From NCBI GenBank assembly GCA_016793875.1, contig JAEULG010000096.1, positions 1 to 37,212 of the forward strand: a stretch of DNA of 37,212 nt, in the 5' to 3' direction. The notes under the pieces were generated by a model. That model was not told the DNA's origin. It saw only the letters and a program-made list of their open reading frames with translations, and ran no database searches. Shown piece after piece: positions 17,012 through 25,340 of this stretch. Position numbers and translations under genes: made by a program. The stretch's first letter is position 1. The number at the start of each line of letters is the position of its first letter. Origin of the DNA: Rhodospirillales bacterium. GTDB lineage: Bacteria; Pseudomonadota; Alphaproteobacteria; Rhodospirillales; Defluviicoccaceae.

Positions 17012-17652
17012 GGCCGCCACCTCAGGAAGTTGCCGATCAGCCGCAGGCCGGTCCTCTGGCTCTTCTCCGGATGAAACTGCGTGCCGACGATGTTGTCCCG
17101 GCCGATGACCGCCGCGACCTCGCCACCATAGTCCGCCGCTGCCAGCACCACCGCCGGGTTCGCCGGCCGGAAGCCGTAGGAATGGACGAAATAGGCGTGG
17201 TCCCCCGGCACAATACCGGCGAGGACCGGATGGTCCGGGGCGTGCACGATGAGATCGTTCCAGCCCATGTGCGGGATTTTCAGGCCGCCGGCAGCCGCCG
17301 GCAACAGGGCGACTTCGCCGCTGATCCAGCCCAGCCCCTCGTGGTTGCCGTGTTCCCGGCCGATGCTTGCCAGCAGCTGCATGCCGACGCAGATGCCCAG
17401 AAACGGCCGGCCAGCATCGAGCACGGCCCGGTGCAGCGTCTCGATCATCCCGGGCAGGGCTTCGAGGCCGCGCTTGCAGTCCCCGAACGCGCCGACTCCC
17501 GGCAGCACGATCCGGTCCGCCTGCGCCACCGCGCGCGGATCGCTGCTGACGATGACGTCCTCGGCAAGGCCGGTCTCAGCCACGGCGCGCTCGAAGGCCT
17601 TGGCGGCCGAGCGGAGGTTGCCCGAGCCGTAATCGACGATGACGAGGCTCAT
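17008..17652 (-). CDS. hisH: Imidazole glycerol phosphate synthase, glutaminase subunit
   Basis: A 214-residue class I glutamine amidotransferase supplying ammonia to HisF. The triad is visible: Cys88 in GICVGMQLL, His194 and Glu196 in TQFHPEKSQ. Oxyanion-strand PGVGAFGDC (51-59) and YFVHSYGF (154-161) are typical. The ATG overlaps the stop of the DUF2628 gene (17649-17652), and its stop overlaps the hisA start. Confidence 0.96.
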   Translation of the reverse strand: MSLVIVDYGSGNLRSAAKAFERAVAETGLAEDVIVSSDPRAVAQADRIVLPGVGAFGDCKRGLEALPGMIETLHRAVLDAGRPFLGICVGMQLLASIGREHGNHEGLGWISGEVALLPAAAGGLKIPHMGWNDLIVHAPDHPVLAGIVPGDHAYFVHSYGFRPANPAVVLAAADYGGEVAAVIGRDNIVGTQFHPEKSQRTGLRLIGNFLRWRP

Positions 17653-18041
17653 CGGACGAGATCCGCGGCGAGGCTCGGCCGCTCGTCCCAGAAGCGCCGT
17701 TCGGCGGCATCCCGGTCGCTGCCAGTGACCACGGCCACCTCCAGGTAGCCGCTACGGAACAGCGTCCAGCGCTTCAGATCGCTGCCAAACACCCCGAGCA
17801 GCATCGAAAAGGCGAGCGAGACGGCCATCCTGGTCAGCGCATCGGCGCCGAGCAGGCCCAGCAGCGCGTTCAGCGCCACCTCGACAGCCAAGATGCCGGC
17901 CGCGACCAGCCACAACCGGCACCAGACCGCCCACAGCAGGGAAAAGAAGAAGGCAGGCCAGCTGAATCCCTCCTTCACCAGCCGGATATCCTGCTCCGGA
18001 TCGAGGGGCGGACGTCGCATATGGACGGTGAACACCTGCAT
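17649..18041 (-). CDS. DUF2628 membrane protein within the his operon
   Basis: A 130-residue protein of unknown function resembling DUF2628. A short N-terminal part (MQVFTVHMRRPPLDPEQDI) is followed by the motif LVKEGFSWPAFFFSLLWAVW typical of that family, two further membrane segments (about 45-85) and a soluble C-terminal tail ending in [13 protein letters not shown]. The ATG at 18041 is chosen as the natural start of the domain; the frame is open to 18140 inside hisB but without coding character. It lies 40 bases after hisB and overlaps hisH by four bases, so it is co-translated with histidine enzymes. From memory a DUF2628 gene here recurs in Rhodospirillales. Confidence 0.8.
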   Translation of the reverse strand: MQVFTVHMRRPPLDPEQDIRLVKEGFSWPAFFFSLLWAVWCRLWLVAAGILAVEVALNALLGLLGADALTRMAVSLAFSMLLGVFGSDLKRWTLFRSGYLEVAVVTGSDRDAAERRFWDERPSLAADLVR

Positions 18042-18081
18042 GCTCAATCGCCCGTCGCCGCTGCCTTGCGTGCCGGGGCGC

Positions 18082-18681
18082 TCATAGCGAAGCTCCCAGC
18101 ACACCCTTGGTGGAAGGAATGGCCTCCGCCCGCCGGGCATCGATCTCCACCGCTTGGCGCAACGCCCGAGCCAAGCCCTTGAAGCATGATTCGCAGATGT
18201 GGTGGTTGTTCTCGCCGTAGAGCGTCTCGACGTGCAGCGTCAACCCCGCGTTCAGCGCCAGCGAGTGGAACCAGTGGCCGATCAGCTCGGTATCGAGGTC
18301 CCCCAGCTTCGGCTGCGAGAACGCTACCTTCCACACCAGATAGGGGCGCCCGGAGACGTCGATGACCACCCTTGTCAGCGTCTCGTCCATCGCCGAGAGC
18401 GCCTCGCCGAAGCGGCGGATGCCGCGGCGGTCGCCCAGCGCCTGGTCGAGCGCCTGGCCGAGGGTGATCGCGGTGTCCTCGGTGGTGTGGTGGGTATCGA
18501 TGTGCAGGTCGCCGACCGTCTTCACGTCGAGGTCGATGAGGCTGTGGCGGGCGAGCTGCTCCAGCATGTGGTCGAGAAAGCCGATGCCGGTGGCGACGGC
18601 GCAACGGCCGCTGCCGTCGAGCCCGACGCTCGCCGTCACTTCCGTCTCTTTCGTCCGTCGTTCGACCGTTGCCCGGCGCAT
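18082..18681 (-). CDS. hisB: Imidazoleglycerol-phosphate dehydratase
   Basis: A 199-residue manganese enzyme converting imidazole-glycerol phosphate to imidazole-acetol phosphate. The two pseudo-repeat metal motifs are present: HHTTEDT (His64, His65, Glu68) and HHICES (His160, His161, Glu164). It is the monofunctional form without the histidinol-phosphatase domain of E. coli HisB. The ATG at 18681 has GGCGGGAGA upstream. It is the first gene of the his cluster seen here; the preceding 308 bases hold its promoter, which I cannot locate, and a gene remnant. Confidence 0.96.
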   Translation of the reverse strand: MRRATVERRTKETEVTASVGLDGSGRCAVATGIGFLDHMLEQLARHSLIDLDVKTVGDLHIDTHHTTEDTAITLGQALDQALGDRRGIRRFGEALSAMDETLTRVVIDVSGRPYLVWKVAFSQPKLGDLDTELIGHWFHSLALNAGLTLHVETLYGENNHHICESCFKGLARALRQAVEIDARRAEAIPSTKGVLGASL

Positions 18682-18989
18682 ATGCTCGTCTCCCGCCGGG
18701 CTTATACCAGCAAGCGCCCGCCGATGCCATTGATGCGAGGGGCAGCATCACCTGCGCCTCGGCCGCCAAGATCTCAGTCTAGGGAGTCGCGCGGAGAATT
18801 AGGCGTCCCGGTATTGCGCTTTATACCCTGGCCTGAACCACGCAAGCTTGGTATCCCCAAAATGATTTTTGTCCCAGACGAACCAAGCGTATGCGGTCGT
18901 TCCACTACCAGCACGCGTGGCGTTCCTCTGGCAAAAGGTGATGCGCTCGCTGAAGACCCATACTCGACTGGCGATAGAAGCTGAAATCC
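18682..18989. other. hslU-hisB intergenic region with gene remnant
   Basis: 308 bases between two genes on the same strand. The half next to hslU holds a methyltransferase-like remnant in a lower-GC context than its neighbours. The half next to hisB has no clear gene or terminator and presumably holds the his promoter. Confidence 0.6.
18799..18981 (-). pseudogene. C-terminal remnant of a phage/plasmid-type DNA methyltransferase
   Basis: Directly downstream of hslU and in a different frame, the minus strand encodes about 60 residues ending at a TAA (18799-18801). The product contains RVWVFSERITFCQR, then SGTTAYAWFVWDKNHFGD, then LAWFRPGYKAQY. This ordered set strongly resembles the C-terminus of class I SAM-dependent adenine methyltransferases common in prophages and plasmids, recognised from memory. 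No start codon, N-terminal SAM-binding region or NPPY motif remains: upstream DNA is the intact end of hslU. I therefore read it as a fragment left by an insertion or recombination event. Confidence 0.6.
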
Positions 18990-20303
18990 CTACAAAATGA
19001 ACTTGGTCAGGTCGGCATTCTTGGCCAGTTCGCCGACGCGGGTGCGAACATCCTGCGCGGAGATCTCGATGGTCTCGCCGGAGCGTTCCGAGGCGGTGAA
19101 GCTGATGTCCTCGACCAGCTTCTCCATCACCGTCTGCAGCCGCCGGGCACCGATGTTCTCGACGCCGGAGTTGATCTCGGCGGCCAGCGTCGCAATCTCC
19201 TCGATCGCGTCGGGGGTGAAGTCGAGGTCGACTTCCTCGGTCGCCATCAGCGCCTTGTACTGCTTGATCAGGCTCGCCTCGGGCTCGGTGAGGATGCGCA
19301 CGAAGTCCTCGCGGTTGAGCGCGCGCAGCTCGACACGGATCGGCAGGCGGCCCTGCAGCTCCGGCAGCATGTCAGACGGCTTGGCGACGTGGAACGCCCC
19401 CGAGGCGATGAACAGGATGTGGTCGGTCTTCACGTTGCCGCGCTTGGTGGGCACGATGGTGCCCTCGATCAGCGGCAGCAGGTCGCGCTGCACCCCCTCG
19501 CGGCTGACGTCGGCGCCTGCCCGGTCCGAGCGGGCGGTGATCTTGTCGATCTCGTCGAGGAAGACGATGCCCTCGTTTTCCACCGCCTCGATCGCCTCCC
19601 GGACCACCCGCTCCTCGTCCAGCAGCTTGTCGGCTTCCTCGGCGACGAGGAGGTCGTGCGACTGGCCGATGGTCAGCTTCTTGGTCTTCTTCGGCGCGCC
19701 ACCGAACGCCTTGGAGAACATCTCGGAAATGTTCAGCATGCCCATCTGGGCACCGGGGACGCCGGGGATATCGAACGTCGGCAGTTGCATGCCGGCGCCG
19801 TCGGCGACCTGCAGCTCCACTTCCTTATCGTCCAGCTCGCCGGCGCGAAGCTTGCGCCGGAACTTCTCGCGGGTCTCGTTGCCGGCCCCCTCGCCCACCA
19901 GGGCGGTAATGGCGCGCTCCTCCGCCGCCAGCTCCGCTCTTGCCGCCACCTGCTTGCGCAGCTTCTCGCGGGTCATGTGGATGGCGATCTCGACGAGGTC
20001 GCGGATGATCTGCTCGACGTCGCGGCCGACATAGCCGATCTCGGTGAACTTGGTCGCTTCGACCTTCAGAAACGGCGCCTGCGCCAAGTTGGCGAGACGG
20101 CGGGCGATCTCGGTCTTGCCGACTCCGGTGGGGCCGATCATCAGGATGTTCTTCGGCAGCACCTCCTGGCGCATGCCGTCCGCCAGCTGCTGACGGCGCC
20201 AGCGGTTGCGCAGCGCGATCGCCACCGCCTTCTTGGCGTCTTTCTGACCAACGATGTGGCGATCCAGTTCGGAGACGATCTCGCGCGGGGTGAAGCTGGT
20301 CAT
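18990..20303 (-). CDS. hslU: ATP-dependent protease ATPase subunit HslU
   Basis: A 437-residue AAA+ unfoldase that feeds substrates to HslV. Walker A GPTGVGKT is at 57-64, the pore loop GYVGRD at 90-95, Walker B VFLDEID at 247-253, and a sensor arginine lies in ENIGARRLQ. The intermediate domain runs about 110-230. The C-terminal tail LTKFIL is the part that inserts into HslV pockets, so the gene is complete to its last residue. The ATG overlaps the hslV stop by four bases (20300-20303). Length is close to E. coli HslU (443). Confidence 0.97.
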   Translation of the reverse strand: MTSFTPREIVSELDRHIVGQKDAKKAVAIALRNRWRRQQLADGMRQEVLPKNILMIGPTGVGKTEIARRLANLAQAPFLKVEATKFTEIGYVGRDVEQIIRDLVEIAIHMTREKLRKQVAARAELAAEERAITALVGEGAGNETREKFRRKLRAGELDDKEVELQVADGAGMQLPTFDIPGVPGAQMGMLNISEMFSKAFGGAPKKTKKLTIGQSHDLLVAEEADKLLDEERVVREAIEAVENEGIVFLDEIDKITARSDRAGADVSREGVQRDLLPLIEGTIVPTKRGNVKTDHILFIASGAFHVAKPSDMLPELQGRLPIRVELRALNREDFVRILTEPEASLIKQYKALMATEEVDLDFTPDAIEEIATLAAEINSGVENIGARRLQTVMEKLVEDISFTASERSGETIEISAQDVRTRVGELAKNADLTKFIL

Positions 20304-20845
20304 AGGCTCTCGACGAGGATGTTGCGGTTGGTGAAGACACAGATGTCGGCGGCGATCTCAAGGGCGCGGCGGGCCACCTGCTCGGCATCAAGGTCGGTGC
20401 GATCCATCATCGCCCGCGCTGCCGAAAGGGCGAAGGAGCCGCCCGAGCCGATGCCGATCAGCCCGTCCTCCGGCTCCAGCACGTCCCCCGAACCGGTCAG
20501 CACCAGCGAGACGGAGCGGTCGGCGACCGCCATCATCGCCTCCAGCCGGCGCAGGTAGCGGTCGGTCCGCCAGTCCTTGGCTAGCTCGACGCAGGCGCGG
20601 GTGAGCTGGCGGGGATACTGCTCCAGCTTCGCCTCCAGCCGCTCGAACAGGGTGAACGCGTCGGCGGTAGCCCCGGCGAAACCGGCGACGACACTGCCGT
20701 CGGCGAGACGGCGCACCTTGCGGGCGTTAGCCTTGATCACCGTGTTACCCAGGGAGACTTGGCCGTCGCCGGCAATGACGACACGGTCGTCCTTGCGCAC
20801 GGCGAGGATAGTCGTGCCGTGCCATTGCTGGCCGCTGTCGGTCAT
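20300..20845 (-). CDS. hslV: ATP-dependent protease peptidase subunit HslV
   Basis: A 181-residue proteasome-like threonine protease. The nucleophile is expected at Thr11 in [11 protein letters not shown], exposed after removal of the first ten residues; alphaproteobacterial HslV often has such a short N-terminal extension compared with E. coli. Typical blocks are [23 protein letters not shown] and [13 protein letters not shown]. It forms a dodecamer capped by HslU hexamers. It is the first gene of the hslVU operon, divergent from the PHA synthase gene, with a candidate heat-shock promoter upstream. Confidence 0.97.
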   Translation of the reverse strand: MTDSGQQWHGTTILAVRKDDRVVIAGDGQVSLGNTVIKANARKVRRLADGSVVAGFAGATADAFTLFERLEAKLEQYPRQLTRACVELAKDWRTDRYLRRLEAMMAVADRSVSLVLTGSGDVLEPEDGLIGIGSGGSFALSAARAMMDRTDLDAEQVARRALEIAADICVFTNRNILVESL

Positions 20846-20899
20846 TCGCTGCTTCCGCTCTCGGGTGTCATGGACGGGATTTCAAGAGGCACCGGACGC

Positions 20900-20928
20900 A
20901 TGTATGCGGATCGGCGAAGCCGGTCAAG
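20900..20928 (-). promoter_or_regulatory. Candidate RpoH (heat-shock) promoter of hslVU
   Basis: On the minus strand CTTGAC (20923-20928) is followed after 16 bases by CATACAT (20900-20906), close to the alphaproteobacterial RpoH consensus (CTTGAC and CYTATNT). The -10 lies about 54 bases ahead of the hslV ATG. hslVU is a classic heat-shock operon, which fits. By eye only. Confidence 0.4.
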
Positions 20929-21138
20929 GCCCGCTCGCGGGCGCAAAGTCGGCTGTCCGTCCGGCACTTTGCATCGCGGCAGGCGGAGCCATGCGCCGGG
21001 CGCGCTTCTCCGCTGCGGCGACAGCCGGTGATCCCCTGGTGCTCTGTGGCCTATATTACACGCAGCGCTGGTGAAAGCGGTCCGCCCTCCCGCAGGCCTG
21101 ACGCCGGCAGATGTGTTACTCAAATCAAGGTGTTGCCG

Positions 21139-23004
21139 ATGGTCGACCAAGCTCAGCTCGTCCCGGCTGCGGAGACTGCGGCCCCCTCGTCCGCAGCGGC
21201 GCAGGTCCTCTCCAGCCCGGCGGCGGAACCGCCAGCACTTGGTGCTGCGCTTGCGCACCGCAACGGCGAGCGGCGGGTGCTCGATTCGGAGCTGCTCGAA
21301 GGCCTCGACCGCGCCATCAACGCGGCAACGGCCAAGATGACGCTGGGCACTTCGCCGGCTGGCACCGCCATGACCTGTTTCGACTGGCTGGCCCACCTTG
21401 CGGCTTCACCGGGCAAGCAGCTGCAGCTGGTCGAGCACGGCATCGCCAACGCCTGCCGGCTCGGCGACTATGCGGTAAAGGCGGCGTCCGATCCCGAGGC
21501 CGCTCCTTGCATCGATCCTGGCCGCGACCACCGGTTCTCCCACGATTCCTGGCGGCGGTTTCCGTTCAATCTGATCCACCAGGCGTTCCTGCTCAACGAG
21601 GAGTGGTGGAAGGACGCGACCACCGGTATCCGCGGCGTCTCCCGCCACAACGAGCGGGCCGTTTCCTTCGGCGCCCGCCAGTTCCTCGATATGATGTCGC
21701 CTTCCAACATCCCGGTCCTCAACCCGGAGGTCTTGCAAACGACGCTGGAAGAGGGCGGCGCCAACCTGCAGCGCGGCGGACAGTACTATCTCGAAGATTT
21801 CAAGCGCCTTGTCACCGGCGCCAAGCCGGCGGGGGCCGACAATTTCCAGGTCGGCAGGGACGTTGCCGTCACGCCCGGGAAGGTCGTCTTCCGCAACCGG
21901 CTGATGGAGCTGATCCAGTACGAACCGGCGACGGCCGAGGTGCAGCGCGAGCCGATACTGATGCAGTCGGCGTGGATGATGAAGTACTACATCATGGACC
22001 TCTCGCCGCAGAACTCCATGGTCAAGTACCTCGTCGATCACGGCCACACCGTGTTTATGATCTCGTGGATGAATCCGCAATCCGAGGACCGCGACCTCGG
22101 CATGGACGACTACCGGACGCTGGGAACGATGGCGGCGCTTGATGCCATCGGCGAGATCCTGCCGGGCCGCAAGGTGCACGCCGTCGGCTACTGCCTTGGC
22201 GGTATCCTGCTGACCATTGCCGCGGCGGCGATGGCGCGCGACGGCGATGACCGCCTCGCCAGCATGACCCTGTTCACCACCATGACCGACTTTACCCAGG
22301 TCGGCGAGATGGAGGTGTTCATGGACCCCAGCGAGGTCGCGTTCATCGAGGACATGATGTGGGAGAAGGGCTTCCTCGACGGCAAGCAGGCGGGCGGCGC
22401 CTTCCAGCTTCTCAAATCGCGCGATCTGATCTGGTCGAAGATGGTCCGCGAGTACTTCCTCGGACAGCGGGCGCCGATGTTCGACCTGATGGCATGGAAC
22501 GCCGACGGAACCCGCATGCCGTACCGGCAGCATTCCGAGCTGCTGCGCCACCTCTATCGCGACAACCAGCTGTTCTCCGGCTGTTACAAGGTCGGCGGGC
22601 GGCCGATTCACATCAGCGATATCCACATCCCGATCTTCGCCGTCGCCGCGGAGGGAGACCATGTCGCGCCATGGAAGTCGGTGTTCCGGCTCCATCTGCA
22701 GAGCGATGCCACCTCGCTGACCTTCGTGCTGACCAGCGGTGGCCACAACGTCGGTATCGTCAACGAGCCGGGGCATCCGCACCGCAGCTTCCAGATGAGC
22801 ACGGCGCGCGAGGGCGACCGCGTTGCCGATGCGGAAACCTGGCACGCAAACACCCCGCGCACACAAGGCTCGTGGTGGCCGGCTTGGCAGCAGTGGCTGA
22901 CCGCCCAGTCGAGCGGCTTGGTGGCCTTGCCCGAGATGGGTGCTGCCGATCGGGGCTTCCCCGCCCTTGCTGATGCTCCCGGCACCTACGTGCTGCAACA
23001 GTAG
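21139..23004 (+). CDS. phaC: Polyhydroxyalkanoate synthase
   Basis: A 621-residue polymerase joining hydroxyacyl-CoA units into PHA granules. An N-terminal region (about 1-150) precedes the alpha/beta-hydrolase core. The triad is visible: nucleophile Cys352 in the lipase-like box GYCLGG (350-355), Asp507 in AEGDHVAPW, and His536 in SGGHNVGIV. Size fits class I synthases (about 590-640), although the GGHNVGIVNEPG block resembles the branch found in several phototrophic and Rhodospirillales species. The ATG at 21139 follows CAAGG by 8 bases; the open frame further upstream to 21028 is not needed by the domain. No phaA, phaB, phaR or phasin gene is adjacent, so monomer supply is encoded elsewhere. 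Confidence 0.93.
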   Translation: MVDQAQLVPAAETAAPSSAAAQVLSSPAAEPPALGAALAHRNGERRVLDSELLEGLDRAINAATAKMTLGTSPAGTAMTCFDWLAHLAASPGKQLQLVEHGIANACRLGDYAVKAASDPEAAPCIDPGRDHRFSHDSWRRFPFNLIHQAFLLNEEWWKDATTGIRGVSRHNERAVSFGARQFLDMMSPSNIPVLNPEVLQTTLEEGGANLQRGGQYYLEDFKRLVTGAKPAGADNFQVGRDVAVTPGKVVFRNRLMELIQYEPATAEVQREPILMQSAWMMKYYIMDLSPQNSMVKYLVDHGHTVFMISWMNPQSEDRDLGMDDYRTLGTMAALDAIGEILPGRKVHAVGYCLGGILLTIAAAAMARDGDDRLASMTLFTTMTDFTQVGEMEVFMDPSEVAFIEDMMWEKGFLDGKQAGGAFQLLKSRDLIWSKMVREYFLGQRAPMFDLMAWNADGTRMPYRQHSELLRHLYRDNQLFSGCYKVGGRPIHISDIHIPIFAVAAEGDHVAPWKSVFRLHLQSDATSLTFVLTSGGHNVGIVNEPGHPHRSFQMSTAREGDRVADAETWHANTPRTQGSWWPAWQQWLTAQSSGLVALPEMGAADRGFPALADAPGTYVLQQ

Positions 23005-23025
23005 ACGGAGCGCCGGGCACCTTTG

Positions 23026-23066
23026 CGGGCGATCCGAGAGGGCATGACCGTCCTCCGGATCGCCCG
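23026..23066. terminator. Long hairpin between convergent phaC and small-protein genes
   Basis: Perfect 11-base arms (CGGGCGATCCG at 23026-23036, CGGATCGCCCG at 23056-23066) extend inward by GAGG/CCTC after a one-base bulge. It lies 22 bases after the phaC stop and 31 bases from the opposing gene. There is no clear T-run on either side, so termination is inferred from position. Confidence 0.5.
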
Positions 23067-23096
23067 GTTCTAGCGGTATTTGTCCGTTTGGCTGCT

Positions 23097-23417
23097 CTAT
23101 TCCTTATCGGATGCGAGACCTTGACGGATTTCCTCGCTCGCCTGGTTCACCAGTTCGAGCGCCTTTTTTCGGTGACCGTTAAAATCATGGGCAGCCGATT
23201 CCAGCTCGGCCTTCGCCTTGCCCAGTTGCTGAAGCGCCGCTTCCATCTTGGGGTGGTCCTCTTTCGCGGCAGTGGGCGCCGCACCGCCGGGCTTCGCCGG
23301 GGCGGTGGCCGCCGGGTGCTGCTGGGCGAACGCCACCCCCGGCGCGAGAATTCCCAGGCCCGCCGCCAGGCTTGCGGCAGACAAGAAAGCCGACACTCGG
23401 AACACTTTGTCTTGCAT
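23097..23417 (-). CDS. Small exported helical protein of unknown function
   Basis: A 106-residue protein with a clear signal peptide (about 1-31, ending GVAFA) followed by an Ala/Pro-rich stretch (33-50) and a charged amphipathic helical region (about 53-104) rich in Lys, Glu and Ala. It has no cysteines and no recognisable domain. It should be periplasmic. The ATG at 23417 has an AGGAG ribosome site at ideal spacing, which makes it a convincing gene. It converges on phaC; nothing ties it to PHA metabolism beyond position. Confidence 0.7.
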   Translation of the reverse strand: MQDKVFRVSAFLSAASLAAGLGILAPGVAFAQQHPAATAPAKPGGAAPTAAKEDHPKMEAALQQLGKAKAELESAAHDFNGHRKKALELVNQASEEIRQGLASDKE

Positions 23418-23544
23418 GGGTTTGCTCCTGTAATCCGCGACGTGATCGCGCCGTAGCAGGTATTCCCTGCAGGGCCTCCTGGCGAATTAACCTTTGTTCA
23501 GAATCACGTCGGATCGGCAAGGCTGCCGGTGCTATGGTGGCGCC

Positions 23545-23946
23545 ATGAAGCCTGAACGTGTCGATGCGCGCGACGTCCTCGATCCGAACGCCAAAACGGC
23601 CCGGACGCTCAGCGCCCGCATCGTCGGTCATTTCGTCCACTGCGGGCCCGATGCCTGGGACGATTATATTTTCGAGCCTCTGGCCGCCGGCGAGCCGATC
23701 GCCGTCATGGCCGACGTTCCGGTGCAGACGGAAGGCGAAGGCGCGTGCTTCCGCATGCGCCGGCGTGGCGAGGTCGTTCGGCTGGAATGGCTGCCAGCGG
23801 AAGGCGAGCTGCCCGACGTGGCGGACCGGCAGGCCGCGTTCGCCACCACCTGCGTGCGTCCGTGGGGAGAGGATCCCGGCCGCGGTGCCGCCGCGGTCAT
23901 CGCCGAAAAACTCACGCAAACACCGCCCAAGCCGTCCCTGGACTGA
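23545..23946 (+). CDS. Hypothetical cytoplasmic protein
   Basis: A 133-residue, acidic protein without signal peptide or membrane segment. I do not recognise it. Notable stretches are TARTLSARIVGHFVHCGPDAWDD (divided about residues 18-40), MRRRGEVVRLEWLPAEGELPD and a C-terminal helix AAAVIAEKL. The start at 23545 has GGTGG four bases upstream; the frame is open to 23494, where the codons look non-coding. Codon use is normal for the window. It is divergent from the small exported protein gene and stands alone. Confidence 0.6.
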   Translation: MKPERVDARDVLDPNAKTARTLSARIVGHFVHCGPDAWDDYIFEPLAAGEPIAVMADVPVQTEGEGACFRMRRRGEVVRLEWLPAEGELPDVADRQAAFATTCVRPWGEDPGRGAAAVIAEKLTQTPPKPSLD

Positions 23947-24335
23947 CGGTTCCTCCCCGCTCACGCTGCGTTCAGCCGCGGTGCCGGCCGGCCACGGTCA
24001 TAGGACGATCGCGGCCGTCCCGGCTGCTTTTGACTCGACAAGCCATTTAGAATCTCTCTAGGCTGAGCGTGTGATGGCGACGTGCATGCCCGCCACGCTG
24101 CTGGCCGGTTCGTCCTTACCGGCCGGTTCCTGGGCGAACTCCGGTTGGATCAGAGGGATCCGGCCTCGCCCCTGGTGCATCTTACCGCACGTCCCTCGCC
24201 TCCCCGGGTCTGCCGGCGCATTGCAGCGGATCCGTCCCGCCAACAGCAGCACCGTTCCAGCCGTTCCGCATCCGATGCCCGCATCGAAGCGGCACCCTGC
24301 CCCGCGTGCTGCGCTTGAAGCCGAAGGAGGAGTGC
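23947..24335. other. 389-base intergenic region, no gene seen
   Basis: No convincing reading frame. A short direct repeat GGCCGGTTC occurs at 24103-24111 and 24121-24129. The promoter of the RlpA-like gene is presumably here but I cannot place it; the AT-rich patch near 24050-24062 (TTTAGAAT) is one possibility. Confidence 0.5.
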
Positions 24336-24686
24336 ATGCGCGCTTTTCTGATTGCCGCGGCCGCTGTCCTGGCAGGCACCTTCACCGTTCCCGCCCACGC
24401 CGGCCCGGCCGCACCATCCATCGTCTCCGGCTCCTACTACCATTCCCGCTTCGAGGGTCGGCGCACCGCCTGCGGCGAGCGCTATGACAGTAGCGACTAC
24501 ACCGCCGCCAGCAACCGCCATCCCTGCGACAGCCTGGTGCGGGTCACCCGTGGCGGCCGGTCGGTGGTGGTCCGGGTCACCGACCGTTGCGGCCACTGCG
24601 GCATTGACCTGACCCCGGCCGCAGCCCGGCAAATCGGCCTGCACCGCGTCGGCCGCGCACCGGTCTCGGTGCAGCGCCTCGACTGA
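24336..24686 (+). CDS. Secreted RlpA-like double-psi beta-barrel protein
   Basis: A 116-residue exported protein. Signal peptide about 1-22 (cleavage after AHA), then a single double-psi beta-barrel domain of the RlpA type: SGSYYHSRFEGRRTACGERYD, AASNRHPCDSLVRVT and VRVTDRCGHCGIDLTPAAA. RlpA proteins are peptidoglycan-binding lipoproteins or lytic transglycosylases, but this one lacks a lipobox and the SPOR domain and is only the barrel. Four cysteines (46, 64, 85, 88) could form disulfides. A strong GGAGGAG ribosome site precedes the ATG. Whether it cleaves glycan is open. It converges on smr. Confidence 0.8.
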   Translation: MRAFLIAAAAVLAGTFTVPAHAGPAAPSIVSGSYYHSRFEGRRTACGERYDSSDYTAASNRHPCDSLVRVTRGGRSVVVRVTDRCGHCGIDLTPAAARQIGLHRVGRAPVSVQRLD

Positions 24687-24713
24687 CCCGGACCAGAACA
24701 CGGAAAAGCGCCG

Positions 24714-25340
24714 TCAGACGGGCACCCGTACCCGCCGCAGCAGAACGTAGAGGGCGCCTTCGCCGCCGTGGCTGCGGGCGGCGTGGCAGAAGGCGAGGAC
24801 GCGGCTCCGGTTCGGAGGCTCGACCAGCCAGCGCGGCACCATCGTCTTCAGCACCCCGACGGCCCCGTCCGGACCATAGCCCTTGCCGGTGATGACGAGA
24901 ACGCAGCGGCCACCCGCCGACTGGCTCACCGCCAGCGCCGCGGTCAGATGGCGGTGGGCTTCGGCCTGGGTGTAGGTGTGCAGGTCGAGGACGGCGTCCG
25001 GCGGGATCAGCCCGCGGCGCAGCCGCGCGAGGGTGCGCTTGTCGATGCCGGCCGGCGTGCCGTGCACGAGATCGCTGGGCGCCGGGTGCAGCCGCAACGG
25101 CTCATCAGCTTTCCGCTGCGCGGGCTTTGCCGCCGCAGCGGGAGCAGGCGGCGGCGCGGCGATTTCCGCAACCGCAGTCGTTGGCGTTGCCTTTTCTTCC
25201 GCAGCGGTCTGCTCGTCAGGCGCATGGAGCCGCCGGACGTCGGCGACCGCGCGCCGCCACAGCTCGGTCTCATCGGGACTCGGCACCCGGTGCCGGCGCG
25301 ATCCGGAAGCACGCGGACCGCTACTGCGGGCATTCTCCAT
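24714..25340 (-). CDS. Smr-domain protein
   Basis: A 208-residue protein with a disordered, Ala/Pro-rich N-terminal half (about 40-95) and a C-terminal Smr domain (about 110-205). Signature elements are LDLHTYTQAEAHRHL with His121, and the TGKG motif at 151-154 in VLVITGKGYGPDGAVGVLK. Smr domains act as nucleases or nucleic-acid binders; some bacterial members rescue collided ribosomes. Here the LDLHG Gly is replaced by Thr. The ATG at 25340 overlaps the end of lutC by 20 bases, so it is probably the last gene of the lut transcript. An upstream start is possible but less likely. Confidence 0.85.
   Translation of the reverse strand: MENARSSGPRASGSRRHRVPSPDETELWRRAVADVRRLHAPDEQTAAEEKATPTTAVAEIAAPPPAPAAAAKPAQRKADEPLRLHPAPSDLVHGTPAGIDKRTLARLRRGLIPPDAVLDLHTYTQAEAHRHLTAALAVSQSAGGRCVLVITGKGYGPDGAVGVLKTMVPRWLVEPPNRSRVLAFCHAARSHGGEGALYVLLRRVRVPV

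Noticed and set aside
15389..17074. Plus-strand frame of 561 codons opposite hisF, hisA and hisE
   Set aside because: Antisense shadow of high-GC genes; no motif, and the opposite strand encodes well-known enzymes.
18199..18984. Plus-strand frame over hisB and the gap beside hslU
   Set aside because: The first part is antisense to hisB; in the gap, the minus strand gives the recognisable methyltransferase-like motifs instead.
21406..22998. Minus-strand frame of 530 codons opposite phaC
   Set aside because: Antisense shadow; composition rich in His, Gly and Arg, with no recognisable domain.
24071..24487. Plus-strand frame of 138 codons before and into the RlpA-like gene
   Set aside because: It overlaps the signal peptide of a gene with a strong ribosome site and has no coding character of its own.
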